NCBI GenBank assembly: GCA_013397115.1
Contig: VWZW01001167.1
Span: 1,556,399 to 1,620,398, forward strand
Direction of reading: 5' to 3'
Source of the DNA: Edolisoma coerulescens
Lineage: Eukaryota; Chordata; Aves; Passeriformes; Campephagidae
DNA length: 64,000 bases
This document shows positions 1 through 14,500 of the stretch, one piece after another. The notes beneath the pieces are model-generated. The model did not search any database. It saw only the letters and a program-made list of their open reading frames with translations, and was not told the origin of the DNA. Each line of letters opens with the position of its first letter. The first letter of the stretch is position 1. The position numbers and the translations under genes were made by a program.

Positions 1-3000
1 CCAGGAAGCAAGTGAAGCATGAATAACTGAGTAACGTGTCATCGTCTGCCAGCATGGGATGGGGTCTTCTAGCCAATCAAAGCTTATAGAAAGCATTACT
101 CATGGGTAATGCTATGTCCAAACTTAGCACAATCAAGGAATGTAAAAGGACTTCTAAATTATAGATTCAGCTGATCAATTACAGATGTGCAACGAACTAA
201 CTCCATAGTAGACTGCACTCTTCAGAACGGCTTTCCTCACATCATGATTCTTGCCTGGGTTCAGTTTCACACAGATGTTTTTCATCCTTGGGCTAACTTT
301 GTCCAAGTACAGAGCCGACAAGGCAGAAACAGCAGTGTGGTTGTATGGAGTAAGGAACAGAGCAATGTCTCATCTACCTTTTTCTAGTACTTGAGTTTAT
401 GTCACCTGATGAGTTTCTCTTGATGATAACAAAGACCCAAGAGGCATCATTCTTGAACACCACATGTGACCAGCCTGATAGTATCTACCAATTATTCATC
501 AGTGCAAGCCTGCAGAAAGGACTCAAAGCAACTTAATACATTCTCCAGCATCCTTCCCTTTCAGAGGAAACAACTCATTTCCATCTCAAGTGCCTTGGAT
601 ATGGAAAGGATGTGGGAGGGTGTGAACATGCTAGTTCTCTCAAAGTAGTCCTTTCTCTTCATGTTAGTGACATTCAGACACTCAAGCTCAGTGGCTCTGA
701 AGGTCAGTGTCCAGACCAGAGATCAAGTGACCCTATTTCTTCTGTAGAATAAGTACTTACTTGTGAGAACTCATTGGGGGCTCAGACGTCGTCCACACCT
801 GAGCTCTGTAATGCTTGACATTTCATTTTCTTTAGTTAATTGATCATAATGAAGACTGAAGGTTTAGTACTTAAATACAATGAGTCTGTCAGTATTTTGT
901 TTTTCTAATTCTTTTCCAGCCATGCCAGTCCTTTACTTTCTTATTCACAGCACAGAACAAACTAGTGCTTGGTCAAAACAGATTTTCTGTAGTATTGCTT
1001 TATATGTTGCACATCTTCATTGCAATCGAGTAGGAAAAAGTAATAACATCTCTTTACTAATGGGTAGTTGCCTCTGCATAAGTACTCAGGAAATTTTTGA
1101 TGGTAAAATATAACTTCCATCAGCAATATTTCTTGACTGAGGAAATTGTGAATGGTAGATGTGCAATGTATACATTGCTGCAATTCTGTCAGAAGATCAT
1201 TAAAGCAGTGCAAACAAACCAAATAAATGATATATTCCAGAAATATCTTTTTTATTCTGCATGGTTTCAGGTGTCCATTTCCATTCATATTATTCAATGT
1301 ATCTCTAGCTCTACTTAGCGGAGGCAATTATCTGTTTTCTGCAAACAATTGACACCAGAAATACAGAAGAAAGGTAGAATTTAATATACTTTAGGAAAGC
1401 TACTACAATTGCCTCACAGATCTATCTCTGAAGTAATCAAGAAGCCTACAGATAAGGGAAAAAAATTAACATAGTGTATACAGATTCAAAAAGACATTCT
1501 ACAAGATTTTAAAAATTGCACTGACAAGGGCTAGCAGGAAAACCCCTTGTGCTATTACAGTTGTTCAAAAAAAAAAAAGGAGTAAATGCCAACTGCCACA
1601 AACTACATGGTGTTCTGATCTGAAGTGTTCATCATATCCGAAATGACCACAAAAAGGTGTGACTCAGAAGGAGATATGGTGTGCTGCTGATGCAGTTGTT
1701 CAGCATCATGAGGCCTGAAAATGAACCACAGAAAACCTCAGGAGATTGAGTGACTAAGTACAAAAATACCAGAGCAAATCACTTTTATGTAAACAAATGT
1801 AAAATGACACATGAAAACACAATCGTAACTTTGCAAACAAATCTAATTATGACCCCAACTTGGCTATTACGGCTAGAGTGTGAGATTTTATATATATAAT
1901 ACGTGGTTACGTAAAAATACCAACACAAACATCACATACCACTGCTGAATAAAGAGTTTTTAATAAAAACTCAGGAAAATGCTATGAATTATTAGGAAAT
2001 GAATACTGAAAAAGACAAAAAATGTCATTATGCCATTATGAACTGGGTAAAATCAATTATGTGTGTTATGAATACCAAGACAATACCAGACTGAAAGGGC
2101 ATAGCAGAAATGAAAAGGTAGAGAGAAACATAGCAAGGGTAATTTTGAACCACAAAGTGGCCTTCCTATAAGGAAGAGCTAAAATAGATTAGGATTCATA
2201 AACCTGGTGAGTAGACAGCTGAGAATCTAAGAGGTCAAGAAATCAAGGGTGGCATGAAAACAGTGAATAGAGAATCTGTACTAAAACATCTGGGAAACAT
2301 CAAATGGTACTAGCAACAAAATCCACTGTAGATACAAATGTGTAAATCATTACAGTTTCTTTTCATCAGAAGAACAGCTGCAAGCTCTTAAATAATCTTA
2401 GATACAAGATGAGCAGTTTTTATGGTACTTGAATCTACCAGCAACACTTCTTCGATGTTTGCCACTGACTGAATCTTCTTTGTGTCTAGTGAGACACATG
2501 AGAAACCGCATTCTCTTATTTGACTCCTCGCAGATAGATAAAAACTTTGACATTTTTATGTTGCAACAAATAATAAGTAAGATGTCTAGTCACTGAAGTC
2601 TACAAACCTAAATTGTCTTCTCAAAAATGGGTTGGCCTCAGTGAGTGATCCCTGGCCTGTACTGTCCTCAAAACCATGACCATGCACTGTTTAGGGGAGG
2701 GCTGACTGACAAGAACCAAACCCACTAATAATGCCACAGCATAGGGGAGTGGTCAGGATCTGATGCTGTTTTCTTTACTAATACAGATGACAGACACTGA
2801 TGGATGAAGACGAAAACCAAGGATATGATGAATCCTCTCACAGTCCCAAGGGAGCCAGGGAAGTCTGTGGTGACTGATCACTTCCTTCTTGTGACTCATG
2901 GGCCACTTGCTGCACAACCTTTTAAAAAACTCATAGTACAAAGGTGCTTTCTATTCTTACAGAGCACACATCCACAAACAACCTGGGATGAGGACTGTTG

Positions 3001-3239
3001 GGGTGTTGTAGATATTTCTGCTATAAATTTGTGTCATACAGACATATATTGACAGCCAAAGAATGATAGCAGAGATTCTCTGTAACCATTGTACAATCCA
3101 GAGCTGTGTGAATGATGTCACTGTGTTTGGAATAATTCCTAAATCACATGAAAAATACTCATGGGCTGTACTAAGCACAGTTGAACTTTGCCAGCTTTCA
3201 TTTCAGGCAGGCAGAATTTTCTTTTTCACAAGACTTATC
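1..3239. other. Intergenic, no gene seen
   Basis: AT-rich sequence with only short open frames (all under about 125 codons) that show no family motif, no splice-site support and no consistent codon pattern. A short TA-rich run lies near 1890-1905. I see no RNA gene or recognisable repeat here, although old degenerate repeats would be missed by eye. Confidence 0.6.
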
Positions 3240-3480
3240 ACAGAATCAGGCATATCAACTAGAAGGTGTCTCTGGGGGTTTCTAATCCAACTTTCCACTC
3301 AGCACTGCAGGGTCAACCAGGGCTTTGTCTGTTTGAAAACTGGGAAGAGATTTCTCCATATCCCTGAACTCACTCTCTAGTGCTGCACAATCAGCGTAAT
3401 AAAGAAATTTTCCCTAGTGTCCATCCTGAACATCCCAGGCCACAGTCTTGTGGCTATTGCACCTTATTATTAGATGAGGA
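3240..3480 (-). repeat. Degenerate CR1 LINE fragment
   Basis: Read on the plus strand this begins with the usual reverse complement of a CR1 3' end (cacagaatca, then a ...tctaatccaac... stretch like the CR1 'tctagtccaac' block). It continues through degraded versions of the blocks for the subterminal region (agggtcaaccag, gaaattttccctagtgtcc). The element therefore lies on the minus strand with its 3' end near 3240. It is heavily diverged, and the boundary toward 3480 is approximate. Confidence 0.65.
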
Positions 3481-6400
3481 AAATAACTTCCCACAATTTG
3501 CTGGCAATGCTCCTCCCAGTGTGGCCCACTGTGCAATTGGCTTTATTGTGCACCAGAACAGAGTCTTGGTCCAAATTTGACTCCTATTTGTCCCTTGTAA
3601 CACCCAGGTAATTTGCAACAGGACTGCTACTCAAGCTTAAAGTATCCCTTTGCTGATGGAGGAACATGTCTTTGTGTCCATAAAAATGGACAGGTTGCTT
3701 TTTCCACCACATATTCAAATGGTGAATGGGATCCAGGAGCGGCCTTCAACAGTGTCATTAAAACCAGAACCCATGAATTTTATTTTCTTGGGAACATATG
3801 ATCAGTTATATGCTACTTTAAGCCACATATAGATACACACCAGAGTGCATGGCAAGATAGAATAACATCAGACATACTTAACAGTATTATTTCTATTCTA
3901 GTATTCCTGTAAGAATTTTAAGATGCTTAATCCAAAAATACACATTATTCTAATGGGTGTTATAAATCAACGAGAATTTACTTTTGCATGTGATTCTTCT
4001 TTAAATTAAGAAAACAATACTTCAACCTCAACATTCATCTTTTAAATGTATAACCTGTTTTGGAATGAATTTCTGCGGTTTATGCATGAAAGTTGGCCTA
4101 ATAAATACTAGTTTTATGAAAAAATATTTATGCCAATGACACGAGGAAAAAGTGTAATTCTAATTAAGTAAAAGTTTATTTTTGCTAAGTACATTTTGGA
4201 AAGTTCCTATCAGGGAAAAGCTTTTGATTCCATCAAGACTTTATTTTTTTGTAAAACTGACTGCATATCAGAGCCAACACATTACAGGTGAGATCAAAGC
4301 CTATTAGACAAAACAAAATATTATTTCATGAAAATGTTTCATATTTGACATGCAAATGTTATATTTCTGTGCTGAAAATTATCTCTCAACTAAAACATGA
4401 ACAATTTTGAGATACAATGAATCAAATACAAACACTAAAAGTAAAAGAAAATTGCCATGACTGGAGTTTTTACCTACAGTAGTAATTTAAGGTATTTTAG
4501 ATGGCAAACCTTCCTGCATAATTGTCTGCATAACTTTCATTCAATACTACTTGCAGTTTCAAGGTGTAGCTCCCAAGTTTCTGAAAATTTTCCATGGAAT
4601 ATATTAATCCAGCTCTACTACTGTCTTTTTAAACAAAGAATGAATTTACCACATAAGCTGTGTGAAGTGGGATATTCTCAAACCATACAAATGGCTAGTC
4701 TCTTTCTGAGATATCCGATAGTTGTTCCCTGACATGACAATGTATGCTTCACCTAATTCAGAAAGACAAAAGCCACTCATTGATATTGTGAGTATATTTA
4801 ACTATACTATATGAGGCTGTGACGTTATCATGCTGATAACTGATTCCAGAAAATACCAGGTAACACATATGATGAAAGCTAGACTTGCTCTTTGACGACC
4901 AGTCGAAGACCAGCATATTGTTTGCAGCAGGGAAGAAAACAGAAGAACTTAAATCCACAATTGATTCACTAGGAACTGGAAACTTTTCTGAAGAAAAAAT
5001 AGTGCAGAAAAGACCAGCAACATACTGAAGCCAGGAAAAAATTGAATACATCCCTGCAATTCAGAAGCCAAGTTTACTGACCATAAATCTGCAGTGAAAT
5101 GCCTGGAAAACCACAGAGCAGACTTTGAGCCTTGACAGTGCCTTTCTCTGGTTCTGATGTTTCAGCATCAGCAAGCACAAGACACTGCTCCGATACTCTG
5201 GGTGGAAAATGGAGCCTCTCCCTTATCACTTGTCCAGACAGTATGTGTTTTATTCAGACTTCTCCCCATCAATATAGCCATGTCTGTAACATACCTGTGT
5301 TGCTCTATTTTAGTTGTGAAATAAGATCTTGAGCTCTGTATTCTTCATTTCTATTTAGTTACAAAACAACCAAAAGCAGAAATCATAACAAGTGGGGCCA
5401 AATCTGTCCAGGTTTTTACTGGAAAACCAGGTGGTCTCTTGCCCTGTCCTAGTGGATGGAAAGCCCTGATGCTGAATTAAGTTTTTCATGTCTGAGAGTG
5501 CATACAGGCCAAAAGGAGGGGATGCACTGTGTTCCCTCCAGTGCCTTACCTGCGGCAATCTCACCAGGCAGGCCTCAGCCAACCCTGTCAGGAAGGCTGG
5601 CATTTCTTATCTTCCACAAAGTCCAGTTCTATTTCTTTTCTAGATTCCATCACCCACATCATCTTGATGAATTCAGCAGTGGGCCAGCCTGGAAGTTAAC
5701 CTCCTTTTCACCCCACTCAAAACCATTTTTCTCAAAACCTACGTAGCATTGCCTGCTTCTGCTTCACCTTCTGACACACCAAAGCCCATCTCTGACACTC
5801 CCAGTTCCTTTAAAGCCTGGTGTTACCCTAAGATATTTATGATAATTAATTGCTACAGATTGTATTGATACAGGTGGTAGAAAAAGTTTTCTGCTTAGAT
5901 TATGTAGCACTGTGAATTTTGCACTGAAATCGGTGGCCAAATTTCTATACATTCTTTAGTCATTCACACTTTTCCATACCAACAGAAGGAAGGGCTGTGG
6001 AAAGGAAAAGGAATGAAGAAGTGCCTAAAAGATAGGTATCCTCTGGTGATGGCATTCCATCTTCCAAAACCAGTTCACTTCTTAGACAGATTTTTACAAG
6101 TGAAGTGGCAGAAAAGATCAAACATTAAGAACCTTTAATTAAGCTTGCAAAAATCTTTCAGTCTTACCATCAGGTCACACTTATACAAAGTCCTGCTGAA
6201 GGCAGTGCTGAAAGTGTGTTACAGTTGTTCATATTCCCTTGACTGCACAGATATTTGTAAGATGCAAAGGCTTTCCTGGACTGATGAATTTGCTCACAAA
6301 CAGTGGTATCTTAAAGCCAAAGAATAAATACTAAATTTGAGAAACAAACTTCATTTTAACAGAATTGGATAAGAGCAATGCCTTTTTACAAAGCCTAAGA

Positions 6401-6728
6401 AGCACTAGCATGCCAATTTTACTTCCACCTTCTTCTCAAAGAAACTTTGCCTTGCATTGCTATTAACAAACCCAGATACTAAGTTCATTGTAATGAATAG
6501 GTTAAAAGGAATAACATGGGTATTTAATGGTCAGTCATAATTTCTAATATCACACTTCAATTCTACCATATCATCATAGATATCCTCTACTATTTGGTTT
6601 GAATGGGACTTCAAAAGTTTAAAGCACCAGAATTAATAGTTTTACAAGTGGTCTTCTAGACTCCTTTAGGACAGCCTACTTTGATTTTACAAAAGAGAAA
6701 GATGAAGATAGATGATAGCTAGGATAGA
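3481..6728. other. Intergenic, no gene seen
   Basis: AT-rich DNA without a supported gene. The open frames near 5355-5746 overlap on both strands, have no recognisable domain and no splice context, and look like chance. Nothing else structured was noticed. Confidence 0.55.
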
Positions 6729-6737
6729 AGAAAAGAA

Positions 6738-6825
<88 letters not shown>

Positions 6826-6893
6826 AAAGATAAAGAAAAAAGAAAAGAAAAGAAAAGAAAAGAAAAGAAAAGAAAAGAAAGAAAGAGAAAAGA
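6729..6893 (+). repeat. (GAAA)n / (AAAAG)n microsatellite
   Basis: About 165 bases of almost pure purine: roughly 25 GAAA units, a short interruption (gataaagaaaaa near 6828), then AAAAG pentamers. The Lys/Glu/Arg-only open frame across it is an artefact of the repeat. Perfect tetramers suggest high length polymorphism, and long polypurine tracts of this type can form triplex DNA. Confidence 0.97.
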
Positions 6894-9800
6894 AGTCATC
6901 CCATTACAAGTTCAGTTTCTTTGTCTTAAGCTTCTTAGAGAGAAAAACACTCGGAGCTTCCAAAATATTGATGTTATGTGGTTTTTTCTTGGTTGGTTTG
7001 GTTTTTGTTTTTTTTTTTGGGNNNNNNNNNNNNNNNNNNNNNNNNNNNTTTTTTTTTTTTGTGTGTGTTGGTTTGTTTGTTTATTTTTGTTTTTAAGAGC
7101 AAGATAGTTTTCCTGTTTTGTTTTGGACTCTTGCCAACCGAGTCGCCAGTTTTTCTACCATTTGCTCTGCTAATTCAACAATACCCAGTAGGTGGCCTCA
7201 GTGTATAATCTATTTCTTTGCTCTTCTTTCAGTGATTCTGCCCTGCTTTTTTCATTGCAACAATTTTATCTTAGTTGGAATCTCCTGGGTTTATCCCTTA
7301 TTTTCCTCGAGGCTTAGCGAAACATTTTCTTTAGAGAATATGAATATTCTCCAGATCCAGACAGACATATGGGCTGAAAAATACAGCAGATCCTTGGATC
7401 CTTCAGCTCTGGATCTTTCAAAGAACTATCGTGGACTCTTGTGGTTCTCCTGCATCCCCACCTTCAGAACATAATTGACTTCTGGGAATCAGTCAGCCTC
7501 CGACTATGAACAAGGGTGTCACCTACATATTCATCCTGTGGGGATGCCCTTTCATACAAAGAAAGGAAAGTTCTTCTGATACGAAAAGTGTGAAATGAAT
7601 TCTTAACTTGATTGAAGATCTTAATTATCTTATTTATTGTATTTAGGTAAGACATACTGAAATTCATGTATCTACCCATTATCAAAAAGTAAGAAATATT
7701 GAGCTCTGCCAGTTAGTGGGGTCACTTCTATAATATTTTACTTTGACAAGATTCTGTATTCAGTCTGCCTTGTTAAACATCATGTAATACATCCTGCAGA
7801 CAAGACCAGTTGACATTTTCACTGTGACTTCCTACACTGAAAGAAGTGCCCATGCATTTGTGAAAAATATTTGTCAATTAAGTGTACTTGTCTACCATGG
7901 ATGTCCCCAAATTTCTGGACCTGATTTTCGTAGATAACTGATGTGTAAACTCAGTATTTGGCTATTGCCAGTAAGCTAATCAGACAGACAGTCTTATAGC
8001 TTCCCTACCATAATGAGGCCTGAAACCAATTTGGCGGGGATCAAGGAAATATGAAGCCTCCAAATATTTCTGGAATTGCCTCACTATAAACTTTTTCAAA
8101 AAGGCAGATTGAAATGTCCTATAATAGATGTGCCTGTCTGCATCAAGAAGGAGATATTTTTAGATTTGTGTTAACAAGGGCTTCCTAAGGAGAAGTTGAT
8201 GTCTGGTCCTATCATACCCTAACACCACTCTCAGCTAAGCTTGTGACCTTTGTTGCCCAACAATGTGACTCCAGTACTGTCTTCACTTAAGGCTTCATTC
8301 ACATGAGGCACTAAGGAAAATGTCTGGTCAAGACAAACTAACCAGATGATGTATGTAAGCAAGGCTTTATTACACTTCCATTTAGAAGAAGGGCAGTTTT
8401 ATTTTTTTACTAGGCTAAGATATGGTGACCTAAGTTACAATGACAATGAGCATCCACATAGAAGTTTAGTGCAACTAAGCATATGTGCAGTAATTTATTT
8501 CATTTTAACATTCCAAAGTGTCCTAGTGCAGGCAAGCCCTGAGAAAACAACATTAGCCGAAATGAAAACTTGGCTTTGCATTTGTCCCCTCCATAGCCTG
8601 CTCTGCTACCATGGAGACAGACAGCTCTGTCACATCTAGTAATCTCATCTTCAAAGAAACAAAAACATTCTTGGTGAAAGAGCCTGCAAAGCTATATTAT
8701 TGGTCCTAAATGTGATCTTGCACCCTTCACTGAAATCCCACTTCATCACAAAAGAAAACAGAACTATTCTCTGCCACTCTCGTTTTCTTCTCATCTCTTT
8801 CTCTGAATGGTAATCAGAGCTCCCAAAGTGTTCCATGGGCAGCACTACTAATGGGCCCCGAACACCCTACATGCCCCCAGCAACACCGTCACAGCACCCC
8901 TGTCCACTCTCTCATATCCCTTCCCAACTCTTCCAATTCTTCCCCATCAAGGCAGAACCCTGCCACACCTTCAGTCCACCCTTGCATGCCTAGCTGAGGC
9001 TATTTGGTTCACAACCTTGATGTCTCCTCTCCATAGCTCAGTCTCCTCTCCATAGCTCCTGCTGGTTTGGCTGGGGACTGAGAGCACCCTGTTCAGACAG
9101 CACTGGAGGACTGGCCAAGCATTGGCTGCCTCTGAGCAGGCAATGACTCAATTCTTCCTACGTTTCTCTCAGTTCAACTCTCTTCTCTCCTACAACTCTT
9201 CACAAAAAGTATGGAAATGTAACTTCTATGTCATTCTACCAAATATTCCTGATGATATCACTGGCAGAGACATCTTGGTTAGTAATGTGTCATTGTAGAC
9301 AGAAACCAGGCTCATGAAATGAGGGTCCTGGGGTCTCAACACATACTAAAAACCAAGTTTCACTGTGCTCCCCACAAAGGAACTTGACCTCACTCCTCAT
9401 TTCTTTCTCTATTAACAGAAACATGAAAGAGCCTATTAAAACTAAAGTCCAGAAAGGTGTGGGGAGTTTAAGATAATGGCTGTACATTGGCATACTGCTG
9501 GTTTCAGCACAAGAAGAAAGAACAGAGTATGTCTTGTAGCTCTCAAGAACACACTGAAATAAAGAAATTTAAACTACATTCAAGTGCTTGGGGATAATTG
9601 TAGTTTGGGGGTATATTCTGAATGCCAAACATAATTTAGAAGGAACTCCAACTATTTTTAAGGAGAGAAGTGACACATGGAAGTTATTTTCATGTTAGCT
9701 GGAGAGACATTGAAGGAAACGCAAATTTAACCCTCAGACTGGGAAGGGCAAAACTGCAGCACATTCCACTTCCATGAGATTTAAGTAAGTCTCTTCAGTA

Positions 9801-11091
9801 CAGACAAATAAAGCTCTTACAAGCAAATCACAGATCTCAGCTCTGCTTCTTCCAGAAGCTGCTGCCAGAAAATCTTGACCTCTTATTTCTTTTAACCATG
9901 TGATTATACAGGATTTGGGTGACTATAGCAATCACAAGCTCTTTGTTAACATACCAGTGCTGTGCATAAACTACTGAGGAGACAATGACCTGGGCTCATC
10001 TTCCACCCAAGGCACTGATCTATCCCGATCAACATAGTGATTTAACTGCTGCAATGCATTCACTGTTTCAATCAGATCTCAGTATAAATTCACAAGGGTT
10101 GAATATAAGAAGAGTCTCAGCCTTTCCTTTCCAAAGAAAAATAATGAAGCTAATCACACCATTACAAAGAGGCACCTCTAGGCACATCAGACACCTCAGG
10201 TAACCCAGAACTCCTGAACCCCAAACTAAACTGACATCTATGGTGTGTCCAGTAACAGAAAATGTGAGACAGAAAGCACCAGCTTTTTACACACTTGCAT
10301 TGCCACCTACAAGTCTTCAACAGGAATTAAAGAGGGTGAGCTGGGAATGCTGCCTGGCATGGCGTATATGGGGGAAAGGTGAGCAGATAACTGGAAAGGA
10401 GAAGGATGTCCCCAATATGCTGTAGGGATTTGGCAGTTAAAGCAAATTTTTTTGTTTCTCTTACTGATCCAAACATATTTTAGCTATTTTGAAGTACGAT
10501 CATTAGCCCTCTTCTCCTATAGAGGGGTGTACAGGAAGAGGAAGGATAAGAATAGGATCACACACCAACCATGCACCATGTTCACTGTCACTCAGACTTC
10601 TGAAGATAAGCAATAATGAGCTAAGACACACACCAAAATCACTTAAATTCTGCTCTCTTTGAGCATCTGTAGCTTTATTAACATTAATACATTTTGCATG
10701 TGAAGATTATATTGCTCTAGAATTGAGGGTCTGATCCTGATTCCATCTGATTGCTAAATCTAAGCACATGTTTACATGAGACATATTAAACCAAAGCATC
10801 CCACACAGCTGTGCACTCAAACTTTTAGTCTTGTGCCCAGAATTAACCCTGTTAAATTTTACAAACTGTTACTTCATTCTGAGCCACACAACTCTTACAC
10901 GAAGTTATCTTTTCATAGGCCTACCATGGACCGCTACAACACACTCTGCCCTGTACATCAGCAGCCCTGACAAGACCACAGGAGTCTACCATTGATACAT
11001 GGCATAAAACTTGGCTCTGGCCATCCTGGATTGCTTAGGGAATCTTGGGAATCTCTCTTGTCTTCTTTTGATCATATAAATGGGGTGGACT
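6894..11091. other. Intergenic, no gene seen; contains an assembly gap
   Basis: No supported gene. A gap (7022-7048) sits inside a T-rich run, so the poly(T)/GT-rich stretch at 7003-7100 was probably not resolved by sequencing. The 8.3-9.5 kb part is slightly richer in C and T but has no long frame or motif. Remaining open frames are short and look random. Confidence 0.55.
7022..7048. other. Assembly gap (27 N) in poly(T) tract
   Basis: Twenty-seven undetermined bases flanked on the left by a run of T ending in GGG and on the right by another T run that passes into GTGTGTGTTGG and TTTG repeats. The simple-sequence flanks explain the gap. Confidence 0.98.
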
Positions 11092-11570
11092 GTAGAATCA
11101 TAAAATAGTTTGGGTTGGAAGGGGCTTTTAAAAGTCACCTAGTCCAACTCCTCTGCAATGAGCAGGGACATCTTCAACTAGATCATGTTCTCAGAGCCCT
11201 GTCCTACCTGAATGTTTCCAGGGACTGGGCATCCACCACCTCTCTGGGCAACCTGTTCCAGTGTTTCACCATCCTCATTGTAAAAAATTTCTTCATTATG
11301 TCTACTCTGAATGTACCCTCCTTCAATTTAAAATTTTTGCACCTTGTTCTATCATAACAGGCCCTGCTAAGAAGTTTGCGCCCATCTATTTTACAAGTGC
11401 TACTTAAGTATTCAAAGTCTGCAGTAAGGTCTCCCTGGAACCTTCTCTTCTCTAGGCTAAACAACCCCAACTCTCTCAGCCTTTCCTCATAGGAGAGGTG
11501 TTCCCTCCTTCTAATCAACTTTGTGATCATCTGATGGAGAGGGTCCAGAAGAGAGCCTTCATCCTCCATC
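11092..11570 (-). mobile_element. CR1 LINE 3' fragment with ORF2 C-terminal remnant
   Basis: The minus strand holds an open frame (start side 11569, running down to 11204) with the characteristic C-terminal peptide of CR1 ORF2: LRELGLFSLEKRRFQGDL, then SRACYDRTRCKNFKLKEG, then FFTMRMVKHWNRLPREVVDA. The 3' end of the element is at about 11092, shown by the reverse complement of the CR1 tail (agtttgggttggaaggggct, then tagtccaactcctctgc). It is 5'-truncated like most CR1 copies. No full reverse transcriptase is present, so it cannot be autonomous. The fairly intact frame suggests a younger copy than the others in the window. Confidence 0.93.
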
Positions 11571-14500
11571 CTGTACTGAAGGGTGAATCATCTCATGTCT
11601 AATTAACAGCTTTCTCAAGCTGTTCCAGCTAATCCCCTAAACCCTCAATTCAGCATCATCTAAAGATGGGAACACCTGTTCAATGAGGAAGAGTTAAGGT
11701 TGCATTAGCATGTGCCTTGATTCCTCAATCTGATTTTCAGGGATCAGAATGTTATTGAACCACACACCCCAAAAGATCACGAGACATTACAAAACAATTT
11801 GACATTTTTCTGCAGTGAAACCAGCAGGATTATTGAGCTAATGGCCAAGCTTTTTAAATCACAAGGTCAGCCACTTCTTCCTCATCCTTCTGTATGCAAT
11901 CCTCTCTTCTGCCATGTGACAATCAGGTTCAGAAAAATTAAGACTGTTTATCTCTCATGAATCTTTGATGCAGTGTTGGCCCTGTTTTTCTGGTTTAAGA
12001 GCTTATGGACGGTGTTATTGTGAGCTGTAAACTTAGGCATAAGCCTAACAAGCTGGCATTTTACCTATGCAAACTATTCTGTAGAGTACAAACTATGCAT
12101 ATTTTCTTTCCATAAAAAGAAATATGATTATGATTATTTATGATTAAAAGAAATATTTGAAACTGACGTGGAATATTGGAAAATAACATCCCACAAAGAT
12201 GGTGTCCATTTTAGTTTTGACCTGCAACTCTGCTTTTAAGTGTTGCAAAATAGACAAAGCAAAACCTGAACAGACATAGACAAATTTGGGAAGTTCATAA
12301 GGTAAATAAATCTATCTACTGATGATACAAAATTATCTTATCTGTATGAGGCAACATACTGACTGTTTAAAATCTAAGGTGGCCTTTTGACTTCTTCCTA
12401 TAGTGAGCTCCCATTCATATCCTACTTTTGAGCCTTCTCATCTCTGATGTCCATTCAGCTCCAGATCTGTCAGGCCTTGAGAGATGGTCATCAACAACTG
12501 GAACTGAGAGAGGTTAGACTGAACACAGCAGGATGACAATTGTTCCTGCTCCATTCCACATATGTGTAACTGCTCAAATATGAAAGCCCAAGACTTCCTT
12601 ATTACAGTTGTCCTATTTTTCTTGGTAATAAATAAAATTAAGGTGTAATTTTATTAAGTATCAAATATCTTGGTGTGTACCTTTTACTGTGGCTGCTACA
12701 GGTCCTAAATAAATGAAGGAATGCATCCTTACATCTTTGCAGGAGCCGGCAGGACACACAAGAAGTTCGCAGGACACACAAGAAGTTCGCAGGACACACA
12801 AGAAGTTCACAGGACACAGTGATAAAGAAGAAACAGGAGACACAAAATAAAGGCAGAAATTTTCTTCAAGGACTTTCTACAAAGAGACTCCAGAGAAAGG
12901 AAGATTAGAACATATAGAAAAATAATGGCTCCACTGGAAGGACTGATTAATGTGGGCATTAGATCTGAAAACCAGGCACCACTGGTTTGAACTCAGCTGT
13001 TCAGGACAGTCAACTGTTGGCTCAGCTGTTCAAGGAGTCACATGCCTGGCACTGCATACGTTTTTCACTTAAGATTTCATGGTCATAGAGATTTAGCAGT
13101 AATATTAAAATTACACACAGAGGAAATTTCTCTACACTAGCATAAATATCAACTTTAAAATGATACTCTTTCATGAATCATATTAACCTATTAAACCTGA
13201 AACCTCTGTACTGCACCGGCCTTTGTACATTCAATAGTCCAGTAATTTCCAGAAATATCTAATGGCCATCACCTCTTCAAACTTCCACTATGTCTGAATT
13301 ATGACACTTAGGAAGTAATTTTTTTTTTTTTAATTATAGGGCCATCGGGAAATAATGTTGAGTATTACAAACTTTTCTATGGACCATATTCAATAATTCA
13401 GAGGAAAAATTAGAAAGGTGATCTAGTTTCAAAGTGGTTACAGTTCAATTTTCCACATGCAAAGCAAGGAGGTTTACAGGGAAGTACATGAAATAAACCC
13501 CAGTGGGTTTCACTTTCTATCACACTTTAACACAGTGATGGCAGAACAAATATCTGGCAGACAAAGAAACACGGGTCTCTTTCTGTAAAAGAAACAAAAC
13601 CAAAACAAACACCCAAACGAAGCCAGCAAGCCACTGAGTGAATTGTTCTTGAGCACTTGGCCTTCTACCCAAATTTCATTCACAATTCATTACAAGCAGA
13701 AACAGTTCTATGGTAGTAAGATACAGCAAAAACAGAACTGATGAAGAAGTGGACAACAAAAATCAGCAAATTGTGCAGACACACCTAAATATTTGAACAT
13801 TCAGCAAGACCTAGAAAACATTTAAGTCAGATCAGACATTATTTGTATGGTTTTGGAAAGAGTTCTGCCTGTGGCAAAGGTACTCCCATAATTTCTTGTG
13901 AAACTGCGCACATTACAGTAACCTTTTAGTAAGTTTCAGTGGGTAACTTTAGTAAGTTTCAGTTGGCACCATTCAGGCCAGCACCTTTCCAGTGCCTAGG
14001 AAAAGAAGTCAAGGAGCACAGGTGCCAGTACAACACTGCTGCTCCCCACGAGCTCCTGCTCCAGCCCAGGCAGCAGAAAGCTGTCTTACACGGCAGTCCT
14101 AACCTGTGTACATCTGGCTGGCAAAGCAAGCTCCCGTGTGCTTCACCACCCCAGCTTTGACTACTGTTGCTTCTCCTCAGAGAAGAGGCTCCTCTGAGGG
14201 AGCAGCTGGTGTGTGCATCAGAGCTTCTCCTGTCCCTGCTTTCCAGACCTAACACGGAACAAAGAAAGAAATAGACCCTGTGGGTCATTAACAATACATT
14301 GTCCATTCTTACATCCTTGATGCTTAAGAGGTTCTCTGGCTTTGCTGTATGGGGAACTGATCTGCTAGCAGCCTCTCATAATCTTCTACACATTTCTGTG
14401 TACTGATAGTCAAGTGTCTGGGCAACCTCCTCTGTGGAAAGTCTTTCCTTAGATTTCTGAGGTCTATGGGGAATGGCTGAAACAACAGATACTATTTTAA

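Noticed and set aside
962..1327. 121-codon minus-strand frame
   Set aside because: No family motif, no splice-site support and an overlapping plus-strand frame; consistent with chance.
6687..7107. Lys/Glu/Arg and Ser/Phe/Leu repeat proteins on the two strands
   Set aside because: Direct translation of the GAAA/TTTC microsatellite and poly(T) sequence.
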